A DNA stretch of 38,572 nucleotides from Chlorobiota bacterium (GTDB taxonomy: Bacteria > Bacteroidota > Bacteroidia > Bacteroidales > B39-G9). Location: assembly GCA_013152655.1 (NCBI GenBank), contig JAADFW010000091.1:1-38572 (forward strand). The letters are read 5' to 3'. Under the pieces are notes generated by a model. It worked only from the letters and a program-made list of their open reading frames with translations. It ran no database searches and was not told the DNA's origin. This document shows, one piece after another, positions 18,029 through 25,607 of this stretch; positions within the stretch are counted from its first letter, which is position 1; each line of letters starts with the position of its first letter. Made by a program: the position numbers and the translations under genes.

Positions 18029-18625
18029 ATGTTTTCAGGAATTGTTGAAGAAGCAGCAAAAGTAGTAAAGCTTGAAAAAGATAAAGAGAATCTTCATATA
18101 ACTATGGAATGCTCTTTTGTTAATGAGTTGAAAATTGACCAAAGTATTGCCCATAATGGTGTTTGCTTAACAGTTGTAGATATTAAAGATAATACCTATA
18201 CAGTAACAGCCGTACAAGAAACGTTAATTAAGTCTAATCTTGGCTTGTTAAAATTGGGTGATAAAGTAAATTTGGAAAGAAGTATGCGAATGGAGGCACT
18301 TTTAGACGGGCATTTAGTTCAAGGCCATGTTGACCAAACTGCAATTTGTACAGAAGTTAAGGAAGCAGACGGAAGCTGGTATTTTACTTTTGAATATGAC
18401 CCGACAAAAGGAAATATAACAGTTGAAAAAGGTTCTGTTTCTGTAAATGGTGTTAGTTTAACAGTAGTTAATTCGAAGGATACCTCATTCCAGGTTGCTA
18501 TTATTCCTTTTACTTATGACTTAACAAATTTTCATCAAATAAAAAAAGGAACAGTTGTTAATCTGGAGTTTGATATTATTGGTAAATACATACAGAAAAT
18601 ATTAGCACAACAACTTAATAAATAG
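18029..18625 (+). CDS. ribE: Riboflavin synthase, alpha subunit
   Basis: A 198-residue enzyme that dismutates two 6,7-dimethyl-8-ribityllumazine molecules into riboflavin. It begins with the invariant MFSGIVEE and has the internal duplication of the lumazine-binding fold: NGVCLTVVDI in the first repeat (about residues 1-95) and NGVSLTVVNS in the second (about 96-190), with GHLVQGHVD between them. Length is normal. A possible -7 element TACCTTCGC lies at 17990-17998. No FMN riboswitch is visible in the 196-base upstream gap. It stands alone, with lpxC-fabZ following after 142 bases. Confidence 0.97.
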   Translation: MFSGIVEEAAKVVKLEKDKENLHITMECSFVNELKIDQSIAHNGVCLTVVDIKDNTYTVTAVQETLIKSNLGLLKLGDKVNLERSMRMEALLDGHLVQGHVDQTAICTEVKEADGSWYFTFEYDPTKGNITVEKGSVSVNGVSLTVVNSKDTSFQVAIIPFTYDLTNFHQIKKGTVVNLEFDIIGKYIQKILAQQLNK

Positions 18626-18767
18626 TTAATTATATAAAATATTAAATTACCTCTTAATAGAACTGAATGACAAATAAATTTTTTTTTGCTAACATTTTTT
18701 ACAACTTTTGCGTTAGTTTGTTTAAAGCAGTCGCTTTTAGTAATTTATATTTAATACTTGGTACAAA

Positions 18768-20165
18768 ATGGTAGAAAAGCAAAAAACTCTTAAAAATCCT
18801 ATATCTGTTAATGGAAAAGGATTGCACACCGGAATAGATGTTACATTAACATTTAAGCCTGCTCCTGAAAATCATGGTTATAAATTTCAACGTATTGACC
18901 TAAAAGAAAAGCCAATAATCAGAGCTATTGTTGAAAATGTTGTTGACACTTCAAGAGGGACAACTGTTGAAGAACATGGAGCAAGAATTAGTACGGTAGA
19001 ACATGCTCTTTCTGCACTTTACGGGTTAGGCATTGATAATGCATTACTTGAAATTAACGGCCCTGAAGTTCCTATTATGGACGGTAGTGCAAAATTATTT
19101 GTTGAGGCTATCTTAAAAGCAGGAATTGCTGAACAAAAAGAGAATAAAAAATATTATGTTGTTAAGGAAAAAATGGTTTATACAAATGAAATTGACGGGG
19201 TGGAATTAATAGCATTTCCTGACGACCATTTTAGCCTGAATGTATTAATTGATTATGATTCTCATGAATTAAAAAACCAATTTGCAACCCTAAACACTAT
19301 AAAAAACTTTGAACACGATATTGCTCCCTGCCGTACTTTTGTTTTTTTGCGTGAATTAGAAGCATTATTAAAAAATAATCTTATTAAAGGTGGCGATTTA
19401 AATAATGCAATTGTTATTGTTGACAGAAAAGTATCACAAAAAGAATTAGACCGATTGGCTGACTTGTTTCAAAAACCAAAAGTAAAAGTTAAGCCTGAAG
19501 GAGTATTAAATAACCTTGACCTGTTTTTCAGCAATGAACCGGCACGGCATAAATTGCTTGATATGATTGGCGACCTTTCGCTTATTGGCCGCCCTATTAT
19601 TGGCCGTGTAATTGCAACAAGGCCGGGACACCATGCGAATACAGAATTTGCAAAAAAGCTTAAACTGTCAATAAAAAATAACCATGATAAAAACCTTGTG
19701 CCTGTTTATGATCCATCAAAAGAACCTGCATTAAATATTAAGCAAATTGAAAAAATCTTACCTCATAGAAATCCATTTTTATTAGTTGATAAAATTATTG
19801 AAATAGGCGACGACTATATTATCGGGTTAAAAAATGTGACTATGAACGAAGGTTTTTTTGTTGGGCATTTCCCTAACGACCCTATAATGCCGGGTGTTTT
19901 ACAAGTTGAAGCTATGGCTCAAACAGGTGGGGTTTTGGTGTTAAGTACCGTTCCTGACCCGGAAAATTATTCTACATATTTTTTAAAAATAGACAATGTT
20001 CGTTTTAAACGTAAAGTTGTGCCGGGCGACACTTTATTATTTAGATTAGAATTAATGAGCCCTATACGTAGGGGAATAGCACAGATGAAAGCCCAGGCAT
20101 TTGTGGGAAATAATTTAGTTACCGAAGCAGAATTAATGGCACAAGTAGTAAAAGACAAAATATAG
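18768..20165 (+). CDS. lpxC-fabZ: Bifunctional LpxC-FabZ: UDP-acyl-GlcNAc deacetylase / 3-hydroxyacyl-ACP dehydratase
   Basis: A 465-residue fusion characteristic of Bacteroidota. Residues 1 to about 305 are LpxC, the zinc deacetylase committing lipid A synthesis: zinc ligand His79 in STVEHALSAL, His261 and Asp265 in EPARHKLLDMIGD, and catalytic His288 in PGHHANTEFAKK. Residues about 320-465 are FabZ, with LPHRNPFLLVDK, then catalytic His367 in GHFPNDPIMPG and Glu381 in LQVEAMAQTGG. Both active sites are complete. The fusion ties lipid A and fatty acid synthesis, which compete for 3-hydroxyacyl-ACP. lpxA follows after 29 bases and probably shares the transcript. Confidence 0.98.
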   Translation: MVEKQKTLKNPISVNGKGLHTGIDVTLTFKPAPENHGYKFQRIDLKEKPIIRAIVENVVDTSRGTTVEEHGARISTVEHALSALYGLGIDNALLEINGPEVPIMDGSAKLFVEAILKAGIAEQKENKKYYVVKEKMVYTNEIDGVELIAFPDDHFSLNVLIDYDSHELKNQFATLNTIKNFEHDIAPCRTFVFLRELEALLKNNLIKGGDLNNAIVIVDRKVSQKELDRLADLFQKPKVKVKPEGVLNNLDLFFSNEPARHKLLDMIGDLSLIGRPIIGRVIATRPGHHANTEFAKKLKLSIKNNHDKNLVPVYDPSKEPALNIKQIEKILPHRNPFLLVDKIIEIGDDYIIGLKNVTMNEGFFVGHFPNDPIMPGVLQVEAMAQTGGVLVLSTVPDPENYSTYFLKIDNVRFKRKVVPGDTLLFRLELMSPIRRGIAQMKAQAFVGNNLVTEAELMAQVVKDKI

Positions 20166-20194
20166 AATTAGTATTAAACATAAAATAAACTGAA

Positions 20195-20977
20195 ATGAAA
20201 CAGCCTTTGGCATATGTACATCCTGATGCAAAAATTGCAAATAATGTTGTAATTGAACCATTTGTTACTATTGATAATGATGTGGAAATTGGCGAAGGCA
20301 CATGGATTGGGCCAAACGTTACCATAATGGATGGCGCACGTATCGGTAAAAATTGTAAAGTGTTTCCCGGTGCTGTTATATCTGCAATTCCACAAGATTT
20401 GAAATTTGATGGTGAAAAAACTACTGCTGAAATAGGTGATAATACTACTATTAGAGAATGTGTAACAATAAACAGAGGGACAAAAGCAAAAGGTGCTACA
20501 ATTGTTGGTGAAAACTGCCTGTTAATGGCATACACGCATATTGCCCATGATTGTATAATTGGGAATAATGTTATTTTAGTGAACAGTGTAAATCTGGCCG
20601 GCGAGGTTATAATAGATGAGTTTGCTATTATTAGTGGCTTAACTGCTGTTCATCAATTTGTACATATCGGCGCACATTCTATGATTTCAGGTGGAAGTTT
20701 AGTTAGAAAAGATGTTCCTCCTTATATTAAAGCCGGGCGCGATCCGCTTTCATATGTTGGCCTCAACTCAATTGGTTTAAGACGAAGAGGTTTTGACAAC
20801 GCTAAAATAAACGAAATACAAGAAATATACAGAATATATTTTCTTGCCGGGGTGAATAACACACAAGCCAAAGAATACCTTGAAGCAAATATGCCTGCTA
20901 CTGATGAAAGAGATCAGATTATGCTTTTTATTCACAATTCAAAAAGAGGTATTATCAGGGGTTATTTCCCAGAATAA
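20195..20977 (+). CDS. lpxA: Acyl-ACP--UDP-N-acetylglucosamine O-acyltransferase
   Basis: A 260-residue left-handed beta-helix enzyme catalysing the first step of lipid A synthesis, transfer of a 3-hydroxyacyl chain to UDP-GlcNAc. Imperfect hexapeptide repeats run from about residue 8 to 180 (IANNVVIEPFVTIDNDVEIGEGTWIG and so on). Catalytic His118 lies in THIAHDC, equivalent to E. coli His125. The C-terminal helical domain starts around GLNSIGLRRRGF, a family signature. It directly follows lpxC-fabZ, so acylation and deacetylation are encoded together. It converges with the ABC exporter gene, with only 10 bases between stop codons. Confidence 0.97.
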   Translation: MKQPLAYVHPDAKIANNVVIEPFVTIDNDVEIGEGTWIGPNVTIMDGARIGKNCKVFPGAVISAIPQDLKFDGEKTTAEIGDNTTIRECVTINRGTKAKGATIVGENCLLMAYTHIAHDCIIGNNVILVNSVNLAGEVIIDEFAIISGLTAVHQFVHIGAHSMISGGSLVRKDVPPYIKAGRDPLSYVGLNSIGLRRRGFDNAKINEIQEIYRIYFLAGVNNTQAKEYLEANMPATDERDQIMLFIHNSKRGIIRGYFPE

Positions 20978-20983
20978 AAATTG

Positions 20984-20998
20984 CCATTTACAAAATGG
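20984..20998 (-). terminator. Weak terminator at the end of the ABC exporter gene
   Basis: On the minus strand CCATTT-TGT-AAATGG forms a 6-bp hairpin that covers the exporter's stop codon and is followed by CAATTTTTATT. The stem is short, so efficiency is uncertain. Confidence 0.35.
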
Positions 20999-22784
20999 AA
21001 GACAACTGTAATTGATTAAGGTTTTTATAAATTCCGTTTTTTATTTGCATTAATTCTGTATGAGTGCCGGCTTCTTTAATTTCACCTTTATCAATTACTA
21101 ATATTCTATCGGCATTTCTTATGGTGCTTAGCCGGTGGGCAATAACCAACGACGTTCTGTTTTTCATTAACACAACCAAAGCTTGCTGTACTAATTTTTC
21201 TGATTCTGAATCAAGCGAACTGGTAGCTTCATCAAGAATTAAAATTTTAGGGTTCTTTAAAATTGCTCTTGCAATAGCTATTCGCTGACGCTGTCCACCA
21301 GAAAGCTGAACACCGCGCTCTCCAACTAATGTTTCCATCTTATCGGGAAATTCCTCAATAAATTGCATTGCATTGGCTTTTTTTGCAGCTTCAAGTATTT
21401 CATTATCTGATGCATAAGGGTTTCCATAAGCAATGTTCTCTTTTATGCTTCCTCCAAACAATAACACTTCTTGCGGAACTATTGAAATATTGTTTCTTAA
21501 CTCATGTAAAGAATAACTTGTTGCCGTTTTATCATCAATTTTAATGATTCCTTCAACTGGTTCGTAAAACCTTAATAATAAATTCGTTATAGTAGATTTA
21601 CCCGCCCCTGACGGCCCAACCAATGCAACCTGTTCTCCCTGTTTAATTTCAAAATTTATATTTCTTAAAACATGTAATTTATCTCTTGAAGGATAATAAA
21701 AAGAAACACTATCAAATTTAATTTTCCCAAAAGCTATGTTATTTTCTTTTGTTTGTCCGTTCAACATTTCCTTTTTTTCTTCTAAAATAGTAAGTAAATT
21801 TTCAGTTGCACCTAAAGCTTTTTGAATTTGAGAATACAAATCAGCAATCCCTCCAATTGAAGAACCAACAAAAACAGAGTACAGTATAAATTTGAACAAA
21901 TCGCCCGAAGACATTCCTGCACCCTGATTAACCAGATAAACTCCATACCAAATAACACCTACAATAGAACCAAAGAGTGCAAAAATTATAAAAGAAGCAA
22001 AAGCACCTCTCCAACGAGCACCTTGTAATGCTATATCTACTACTTCATTGGTACTCTTTTTATAGCGAGTCATTTCATAAAACTCGTTTGCAAAAGCTTT
22101 TACATTATTGATTCCGGTTAACGTTTCTTCAACTATAATGTTTGAATCGGCAATTTTATCTTGTGTTTTCCTTGAATATTTTCGAACATATTTCCCAAAA
22201 TACCTTGCCAAAACAAATACGATAGGAACCAGAGCTAACATAAAAATTGTTAAACGCGGAGATATAACAGTTAATAAAATAATTCCTCCTATTATAATTA
22301 TTACCTGCCTGATAAATTGTGCTAAGGTTGATGTAAATGTTTCCTGCAAAAGTGAAATGTCTGATGAAATACGGCTGTTTAATTCACCAACTCTTCTGCC
22401 GGTAAAAAAACTCATAGGTAATTGAATGAGATGATTATATGTTGTTTGTCGTAAAAGAGCTAAAGTTTTCTGGGTAACTTTTGCAAATAAATAAATTCTG
22501 AAATAAGAAAATATTGCATTTGCGAAAAATATAAGCAGAAGAAAAATAGCTATTCGGTTAATTTCGCTAACTACTTTATTTTGAGCCGAATCTAACAATT
22601 CTCCCATTAAGGCCGGGAAAATAAGATTTGTTAAACTTGAAAGAAGTAAAAAAAACAATCCTATAATAAAAGGCCTGAACTGTGGTTTGACAAAACGAAA
22701 TAACTTTAAAAGTTTTTTTAAATTTTGTGTGGTTACTTTTTTCTTTTCCGGTTCAATAATATTATTGTTATGAAAATGCGGCAT
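20988..22784 (-). CDS. ABC exporter, MsbA-like (fused permease-ATPase)
   Basis: A 598-residue half-transporter that should work as a homodimer. Residues about 30-330 are a six-helix type IV exporter domain (FIIGLFFLLLSSLTNLIFPALMG; GRRVGELNSRISSDI is a coupling region). Residues about 355-590 are the nucleotide-binding domain: Walker A GPSGAGKST near 390, signature LSGGQRQRIAIARA near 492, Walker B ILILDEATSSLDSES and H-loop VIAHRLSTIRNADR. All ATPase motifs are intact. It resembles MsbA-type lipid or multidrug exporters. A lipid A flippase role is plausible beside lpxA but not proven, since the two genes converge. A perfect -7 box sits just upstream. Confidence 0.93.
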   Translation of the reverse strand: MPHFHNNNIIEPEKKKVTTQNLKKLLKLFRFVKPQFRPFIIGLFFLLLSSLTNLIFPALMGELLDSAQNKVVSEINRIAIFLLLIFFANAIFSYFRIYLFAKVTQKTLALLRQTTYNHLIQLPMSFFTGRRVGELNSRISSDISLLQETFTSTLAQFIRQVIIIIGGIILLTVISPRLTIFMLALVPIVFVLARYFGKYVRKYSRKTQDKIADSNIIVEETLTGINNVKAFANEFYEMTRYKKSTNEVVDIALQGARWRGAFASFIIFALFGSIVGVIWYGVYLVNQGAGMSSGDLFKFILYSVFVGSSIGGIADLYSQIQKALGATENLLTILEEKKEMLNGQTKENNIAFGKIKFDSVSFYYPSRDKLHVLRNINFEIKQGEQVALVGPSGAGKSTITNLLLRFYEPVEGIIKIDDKTATSYSLHELRNNISIVPQEVLLFGGSIKENIAYGNPYASDNEILEAAKKANAMQFIEEFPDKMETLVGERGVQLSGGQRQRIAIARAILKNPKILILDEATSSLDSESEKLVQQALVVLMKNRTSLVIAHRLSTIRNADRILVIDKGEIKEAGTHTELMQIKNGIYKNLNQLQLSSIL

Positions 22785-22800
22785 TTGATTTGATTTGATA

Positions 22801-22808
22801 CAAAGTTA
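22801..22808 (-). promoter_or_regulatory. Candidate -7 box of the ABC exporter gene
   Basis: On the minus strand this reads TAACTTTG, a full TAnnTTTG match, 16 bases before the ATG. No clear TTTG is found at the -33 distance. Confidence 0.4.
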
Positions 22809-23053
22809 GCCAAATGGTTATAAAAACTATAATAAACTATTTAAACTCGTATTTGAAATCAATTAATTGTTTGTTAAAATTGAACTTTAAATAAGTTTAT
22901 TTTTAATTCCTCTTGGTGAGATTTGATTTTTTTTATGCAAATGAATATGTGTAACATCAACACTACGGGTTATTTTACATTAAGATAGTGAATAATTCAA
23001 TTTTTCCAGATTAAGCAAATCTAATTTAAAATTGTTTAATCCAATAGAGAATA

Positions 23054-24031
23054 TTATTGATATTTATCAACACTTTGTTTTACAGCATTCCATTTGTCAG
23101 AAGATATTTTTGCTCCTATTTCTTCAATAACTTTACCGGATAAAAGAGCACCTAATTTACCACACTTTTCAAGAGAACAACCTTTAATATGTCCATATAA
23201 AAATCCGGAAGCATATAAATCACCAGCACCAGTGGTGTCTATGGGCTCTGCACCAATAATGCCAATTTTAGTTATTTCATTTCCCCGCTTAATTAAAGAA
23301 CCTTTTTTACCTACTTTAACAACTGCAATATCGCACAAGCTTGAAATTTCATCAAGGGCTGCATCCGGTTCTTTTCCTGTAAATGCTTTAGCTTCTTCTT
23401 CGTTAGCAAATACAATATTTACATAATTTTTAATCATGTTTCTTAAAAAGTCCTGATTTTCTTCTACAACATTAAAACTTGCTAAGTCAAGAGAAATTAT
23501 TAAATTTTCCTTTTTTGCAAGATGCAATGCTTTTTCTAAAAGGCTATGATTCTGTACCAAATAACCTTCAATATGGAAGTAATTATAATTTTTAAAAAGT
23601 TTGTCACTTAAATCAGTTGCATCTAATTCAACTGCTGCACCCAAAAAAGTAGCAAAAGTACGTTCAGAATCAGGACTTACCAATGCTATTGCTCTGCCAG
23701 ATTCATTCTCACTTATAAAAAGGTTTGGCTCAATATGGTTTGCTTTAAGGTCTTTTTCAAAAAATTCGCCTAACATATCTTTTCCAATTTTACCGATAAA
23801 CCCTGTTTTTATACCTAAACTGGATAAGCCGTGTATTGTATTTGCTGCCGAGCCCCCGGCAGCTTGTACTTGTTTTAAATGTGAAGTAGCTTTCAGTATT
23901 TTATTTGAAGATTCTTTGTTTACCAATTGCATACTTCCTTTTGGAAATGATAATTTTGCAAGAATGTTATCATCATCTAAACTTGTCATTATATCTACCA
24001 GGGCATTGCCCATACCTAATACCTTAATCAT
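23054..24031 (-). CDS. PfkB family carbohydrate kinase, adenosine kinase-like
   Basis: A 325-residue sugar or nucleoside kinase. The N-terminus MIKVLGMGNALVDIMTSL and the early glycine pair AAGGSAANTIHGLSSLG are typical of the adenosine kinase branch. The C-terminal PfkB signature reads PIDTTGAGDLYASGFLYG (from about residue 262), with the GAGD catalytic-base Asp at about 270 and the anion hole formed by its glycines. It probably phosphorylates adenosine or a related sugar with ATP in the cytoplasm. Substrate is inferred from overall similarity; ribokinase-like or fructokinase activity cannot be excluded. It is monocistronic and divergent from tRNA-Asn. Confidence 0.9.
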   Translation of the reverse strand: MIKVLGMGNALVDIMTSLDDDNILAKLSFPKGSMQLVNKESSNKILKATSHLKQVQAAGGSAANTIHGLSSLGIKTGFIGKIGKDMLGEFFEKDLKANHIEPNLFISENESGRAIALVSPDSERTFATFLGAAVELDATDLSDKLFKNYNYFHIEGYLVQNHSLLEKALHLAKKENLIISLDLASFNVVEENQDFLRNMIKNYVNIVFANEEEAKAFTGKEPDAALDEISSLCDIAVVKVGKKGSLIKRGNEITKIGIIGAEPIDTTGAGDLYASGFLYGHIKGCSLEKCGKLGALLSGKVIEEIGAKISSDKWNAVKQSVDKYQ

Positions 24032-24088
24032 TTATTACAGATGTTTTTTAATAGGAATTAATTAATAAATTATTTTTAAAATAATCCA

Positions 24089-24096
24089 CAAATATA
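24089..24096 (-). promoter_or_regulatory. Candidate -7 box of the PfkB kinase gene
   Basis: TATATTTG on the minus strand, a full TAnnTTTG match, with an implied leader of about 50 bases. The -33 region is not a clear match. It is back to back with the tRNA-Asn promoter. Confidence 0.4.
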
Positions 24097-24119
24097 TTTT
24101 TTATTTAACGAAAACCTAC

Positions 24120-24127
24120 TATTTTTG
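24120..24127 (+). promoter_or_regulatory. -7 box of the tRNA-Asn gene
   Basis: TATTTTTG, an exact TAnnTTTG, 11 bases before the first base of the tRNA. The -33 position holds a T-run and not a TTTG. Confidence 0.55.
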
Positions 24128-24138
24128 CACCTCAAAAT

Positions 24139-24212
24139 TCCTCTTTAGCTCAGTTGGTTAGAGCACCTGACTGTTAATCAGGGGGTCCTAGGTTCAAGTC
24201 CTAGAAGGGGAG
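24139..24212 (+). tRNA. tRNA-Asn (GTT)
   Basis: A complete cloverleaf: acceptor TCCTCTT/AAGGGGA with one G-T pair, D stem GCTC/GAGC, anticodon stem CCTGA/TCAGG with loop CTGTTAA (anticodon GTT, asparagine), variable loop GGGTC, T arm CTAGG-TTCAAGT-CCTAG, discriminator G. CCA is encoded at 24213-24215, unlike the tRNA-Val in this window. Everything from U33 onwards is repeated 382 bases downstream, so the 3' half may have been supplied by an inserted unit. Confidence 0.97.
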
Positions 24213-24217
24213 CCAAG

Positions 24218-24251
24218 AAAAAGCCGGAGTCGAATGATTCTGGCTTTTTTT
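24218..24251 (+). terminator. Terminator of tRNA-Asn (first copy)
   Basis: The A-run and AAAGCC (24220-24225) pair with GGCTTT (24242-24247) and the stem continues inward with wobble pairs to about 12 bp, followed by seven Ts. It lies only 8 bases upstream of the nuclease start codon, so the nuclease gene would need read-through or its own start signal. Confidence 0.85.
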
Positions 24252-24259
24252 ATAATAAA

Positions 24260-24559
24260 ATGAAAGCATTTTGTTACATATTAAAGAGCCAAAAACTAAA
24301 TAAATTTTATATAGGTGCAACGACAGCGAAACCAAATATTAGATTAGAAAGGCATATAAAAAAATACTATGGATACAAAAAATTTACCTCACATGCAGAT
24401 GATTGGGAGCTTTTTCTATCAATAGAATGTGAAAGCATGCATCAAGCTGTTCTAATCGAAAAGCATATAAAACAAATGAAAAGTAAAAAGTACATTGAAA
24501 ATCTGGTAATATATTCAGAAATTACTCAAAAGCTTCTATTTAAATATAAGGCTTGTTAA
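24260..24559 (+). CDS. GIY-YIG nuclease family protein (single domain)
   Basis: A 99-residue stand-alone GIY-YIG nuclease. The first motif reads CYILKS (Tyr6) followed by FYIGAT (Tyr17-Ile18-Gly19). RLERH supplies the catalytic Arg28 and His32, and AVLIEKHIK supplies the metal-binding Glu67. KSKKYIENL closes the domain. The catalytic set looks complete, so the enzyme may be active, making metal-dependent DNA strand breaks. No DNA-binding extra domain is present. The gene starts 8 bases after the tRNA terminator, and its last codon and stop (TGT TAA) are formed by U33-G34-U35 and U36-A37-A38 of the second tRNA-Asn 3' half. Small proteins of this type are usually annotated UvrC-like endonucleases; a homing-type role is suggested here by context. 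Confidence 0.9.
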   Translation: MKAFCYILKSQKLNKFYIGATTAKPNIRLERHIKKYYGYKKFTSHADDWELFLSIECESMHQAVLIEKHIKQMKSKKYIENLVIYSEITQKLLFKYKAC

Positions 24560-24610
24560 TCAGGGTGCCGAAAGCTTTCGGCATAGGTTCAAGTCCTAGA
24601 AGGGGAGCCA
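24554..24610 (+). pseudogene. tRNA-Asn 3'-half remnant
   Basis: A second copy of tRNA-Asn from U33 to the CCA end. The anticodon loop end, the 3' strand of the anticodon stem, the T loop, the acceptor 3' strand and CCA are identical to the intact gene. The D arm and 5' acceptor strand are missing. The variable loop and first T-stem base (GGTCC) are replaced by an 18-base palindrome, which turns the first T-stem pair into a mismatch. It cannot give a normal tRNA. Confidence 0.9.
24566..24583. repeat. Perfect 18-base palindrome inside the tRNA remnant
   Basis: TGCCGAAAGCTTTCGGCA equals its own reverse complement. It sits exactly where the intact tRNA has the variable-loop bases GGTCC, flanked on both sides by sequence identical to the tRNA. 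It could be a nuclease or repair scar, a protein-binding site, or a small palindromic repeat. Confidence 0.9.
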
Positions 24611-24612
24611 AG

Positions 24613-24646
24613 AAAAAGCCGGAGTCGAATGATTCTGGCTTTTTTT
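24613..24646. terminator. Terminator, second copy
   Basis: Identical to the terminator of the intact tRNA. Because it has an A-run before and a T-run after the stem it can also act on the minus strand. The stop codon of the aldo/keto reductase (24647-24645) lies within its T-run. Confidence 0.75.
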
Positions 24647-25607
24647 ATTCCTTTAAATCAAAAGCTTCAAAAGGTATAAAGTCAAGGTCTGAAGCTATTA
24701 CATTTTTTTCCTGTACTTGCTGAATAGTTTTCCCGCCGGGAATTACCACATGGCATGCCGGATGTGAAACGCAAAACCGAAGGCTAAGTTGTGCCGGGCT
24801 GTAATCCGGATAAGCATTAAACAAAGGTTGATATTTTACAAAATTATCAAGATATGCAGTTAGCTTTTCAGGTGAAAGATTAAACCTCCGGTGGTCGTTC
24901 TTCCCAAAAGTATCATTCCGTTTGAATTTTCCTGATAATAATCCAAATAACAAGGGAATGCGTACAATAACACCCGTTCCATATTTAATAGCCAAAGGGA
25001 ATAAAACATTTTCAGCTTCTCTCTCCAGAAGGTTATATCTTACCTGAATAATATCAATCAGTTCATGATGCTTTTCAAGAATATGTGCCTGGCTTGTTTC
25101 CTTAAACGACTGTACACTCCAGCCGGCATGTTTAATTTTCCCTGCCTTTTTCAATTTTTCCAGTGCCAGCCAGGGCTCGTCTTGCTCTAAAATTTCAAGT
25201 CCGGGGCTATGCAGTTGAAGTATGTCTAATGCCTCAATATTAAGGCGTTTTAAGCTTTGTTCCACCGCAAATTCAAGGTGTTTAACAGAATAATCTTCGT
25301 TAGCAGGTGTGATTTCATGGTTTTGTCCTATGAAAGGATAAAAATTATTCCCTGCTTTTGAGGCTATCACAATTTTGTCTTTATCAGTTCTTTCGTCTAA
25401 CACTTGGCGAATTAATTCCTCAGAATGCCCAAATCCATAAACATCAGCTGTATCTATAAAATTTACTCCTGCATCGAGAGCTGCATGAATTGCTTTACGT
25501 GAATTTTCATCATTTGTGTTTCCCCAATCGCGTCCGCTGATTCCCCAAGCTCCAAAACCAACTGTTGATATTTCAGGGCCGTTTAAACCAAGTTTTCTGT
25601 ATTTCAT
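24645..25607 (-). CDS. Aldo/keto reductase
   Basis: A 320-residue NAD(P)H-dependent oxidoreductase with the AKR (beta/alpha)8 barrel. The catalytic tetrad is complete: Asp52 and Tyr57 in IDTADVYGFGHSEE, Lys84 in IVIASKAGN and His133 in DILQLHSPG. The NADP-binding end includes VVIPGGKTIQQVQEK, close to the family's IPG motif. It resembles the AKR11/YajO-like group of general aldehyde reductases; the physiological substrate is unknown. It is monocistronic. Its last codons read DLKE, and its stop codon is inside the tRNA-repeat T-run. Confidence 0.93.
   Translation of the reverse strand: MKYRKLGLNGPEISTVGFGAWGISGRDWGNTNDENSRKAIHAALDAGVNFIDTADVYGFGHSEELIRQVLDERTDKDKIVIASKAGNNFYPFIGQNHEITPANEDYSVKHLEFAVEQSLKRLNIEALDILQLHSPGLEILEQDEPWLALEKLKKAGKIKHAGWSVQSFKETSQAHILEKHHELIDIIQVRYNLLEREAENVLFPLAIKYGTGVIVRIPLLFGLLSGKFKRNDTFGKNDHRRFNLSPEKLTAYLDNFVKYQPLFNAYPDYSPAQLSLRFCVSHPACHVVIPGGKTIQQVQEKNVIASDLDFIPFEAFDLKE

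Larger units (their letters stand above)
24172..24648 (+). mobile_element. Putative tRNA-Asn-targeting GIY-YIG unit flanked by tRNA 3'-half repeats
   Basis: The repeat has two parts. TGTTAATCAGGG occurs at 24172-24183 and again at 24554-24565. A 65-base block (T arm, acceptor strand, CCA, terminator and T-run) is identical at 24189-24253 and 24584-24648. Between the two parts the first copy has GGTCC and the second an 18-base palindrome. The GIY-YIG ORF lies between the copies. The period is 382 bases. The simplest reading is insertion at the anticodon loop, with the incoming DNA restoring a complete tRNA and displacing the old 3' half. The displaced copy also provides the stop codon of the neighbouring reductase gene, which fits it being the native flank. 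No integrase or transposase is present. Mobility is inferred, not shown. Confidence 0.6.

Noticed and set aside
24554-24610. Second functional tRNA-Asn gene
   Set aside because: The 5' half is missing and the variable loop holds an 18-base palindrome.
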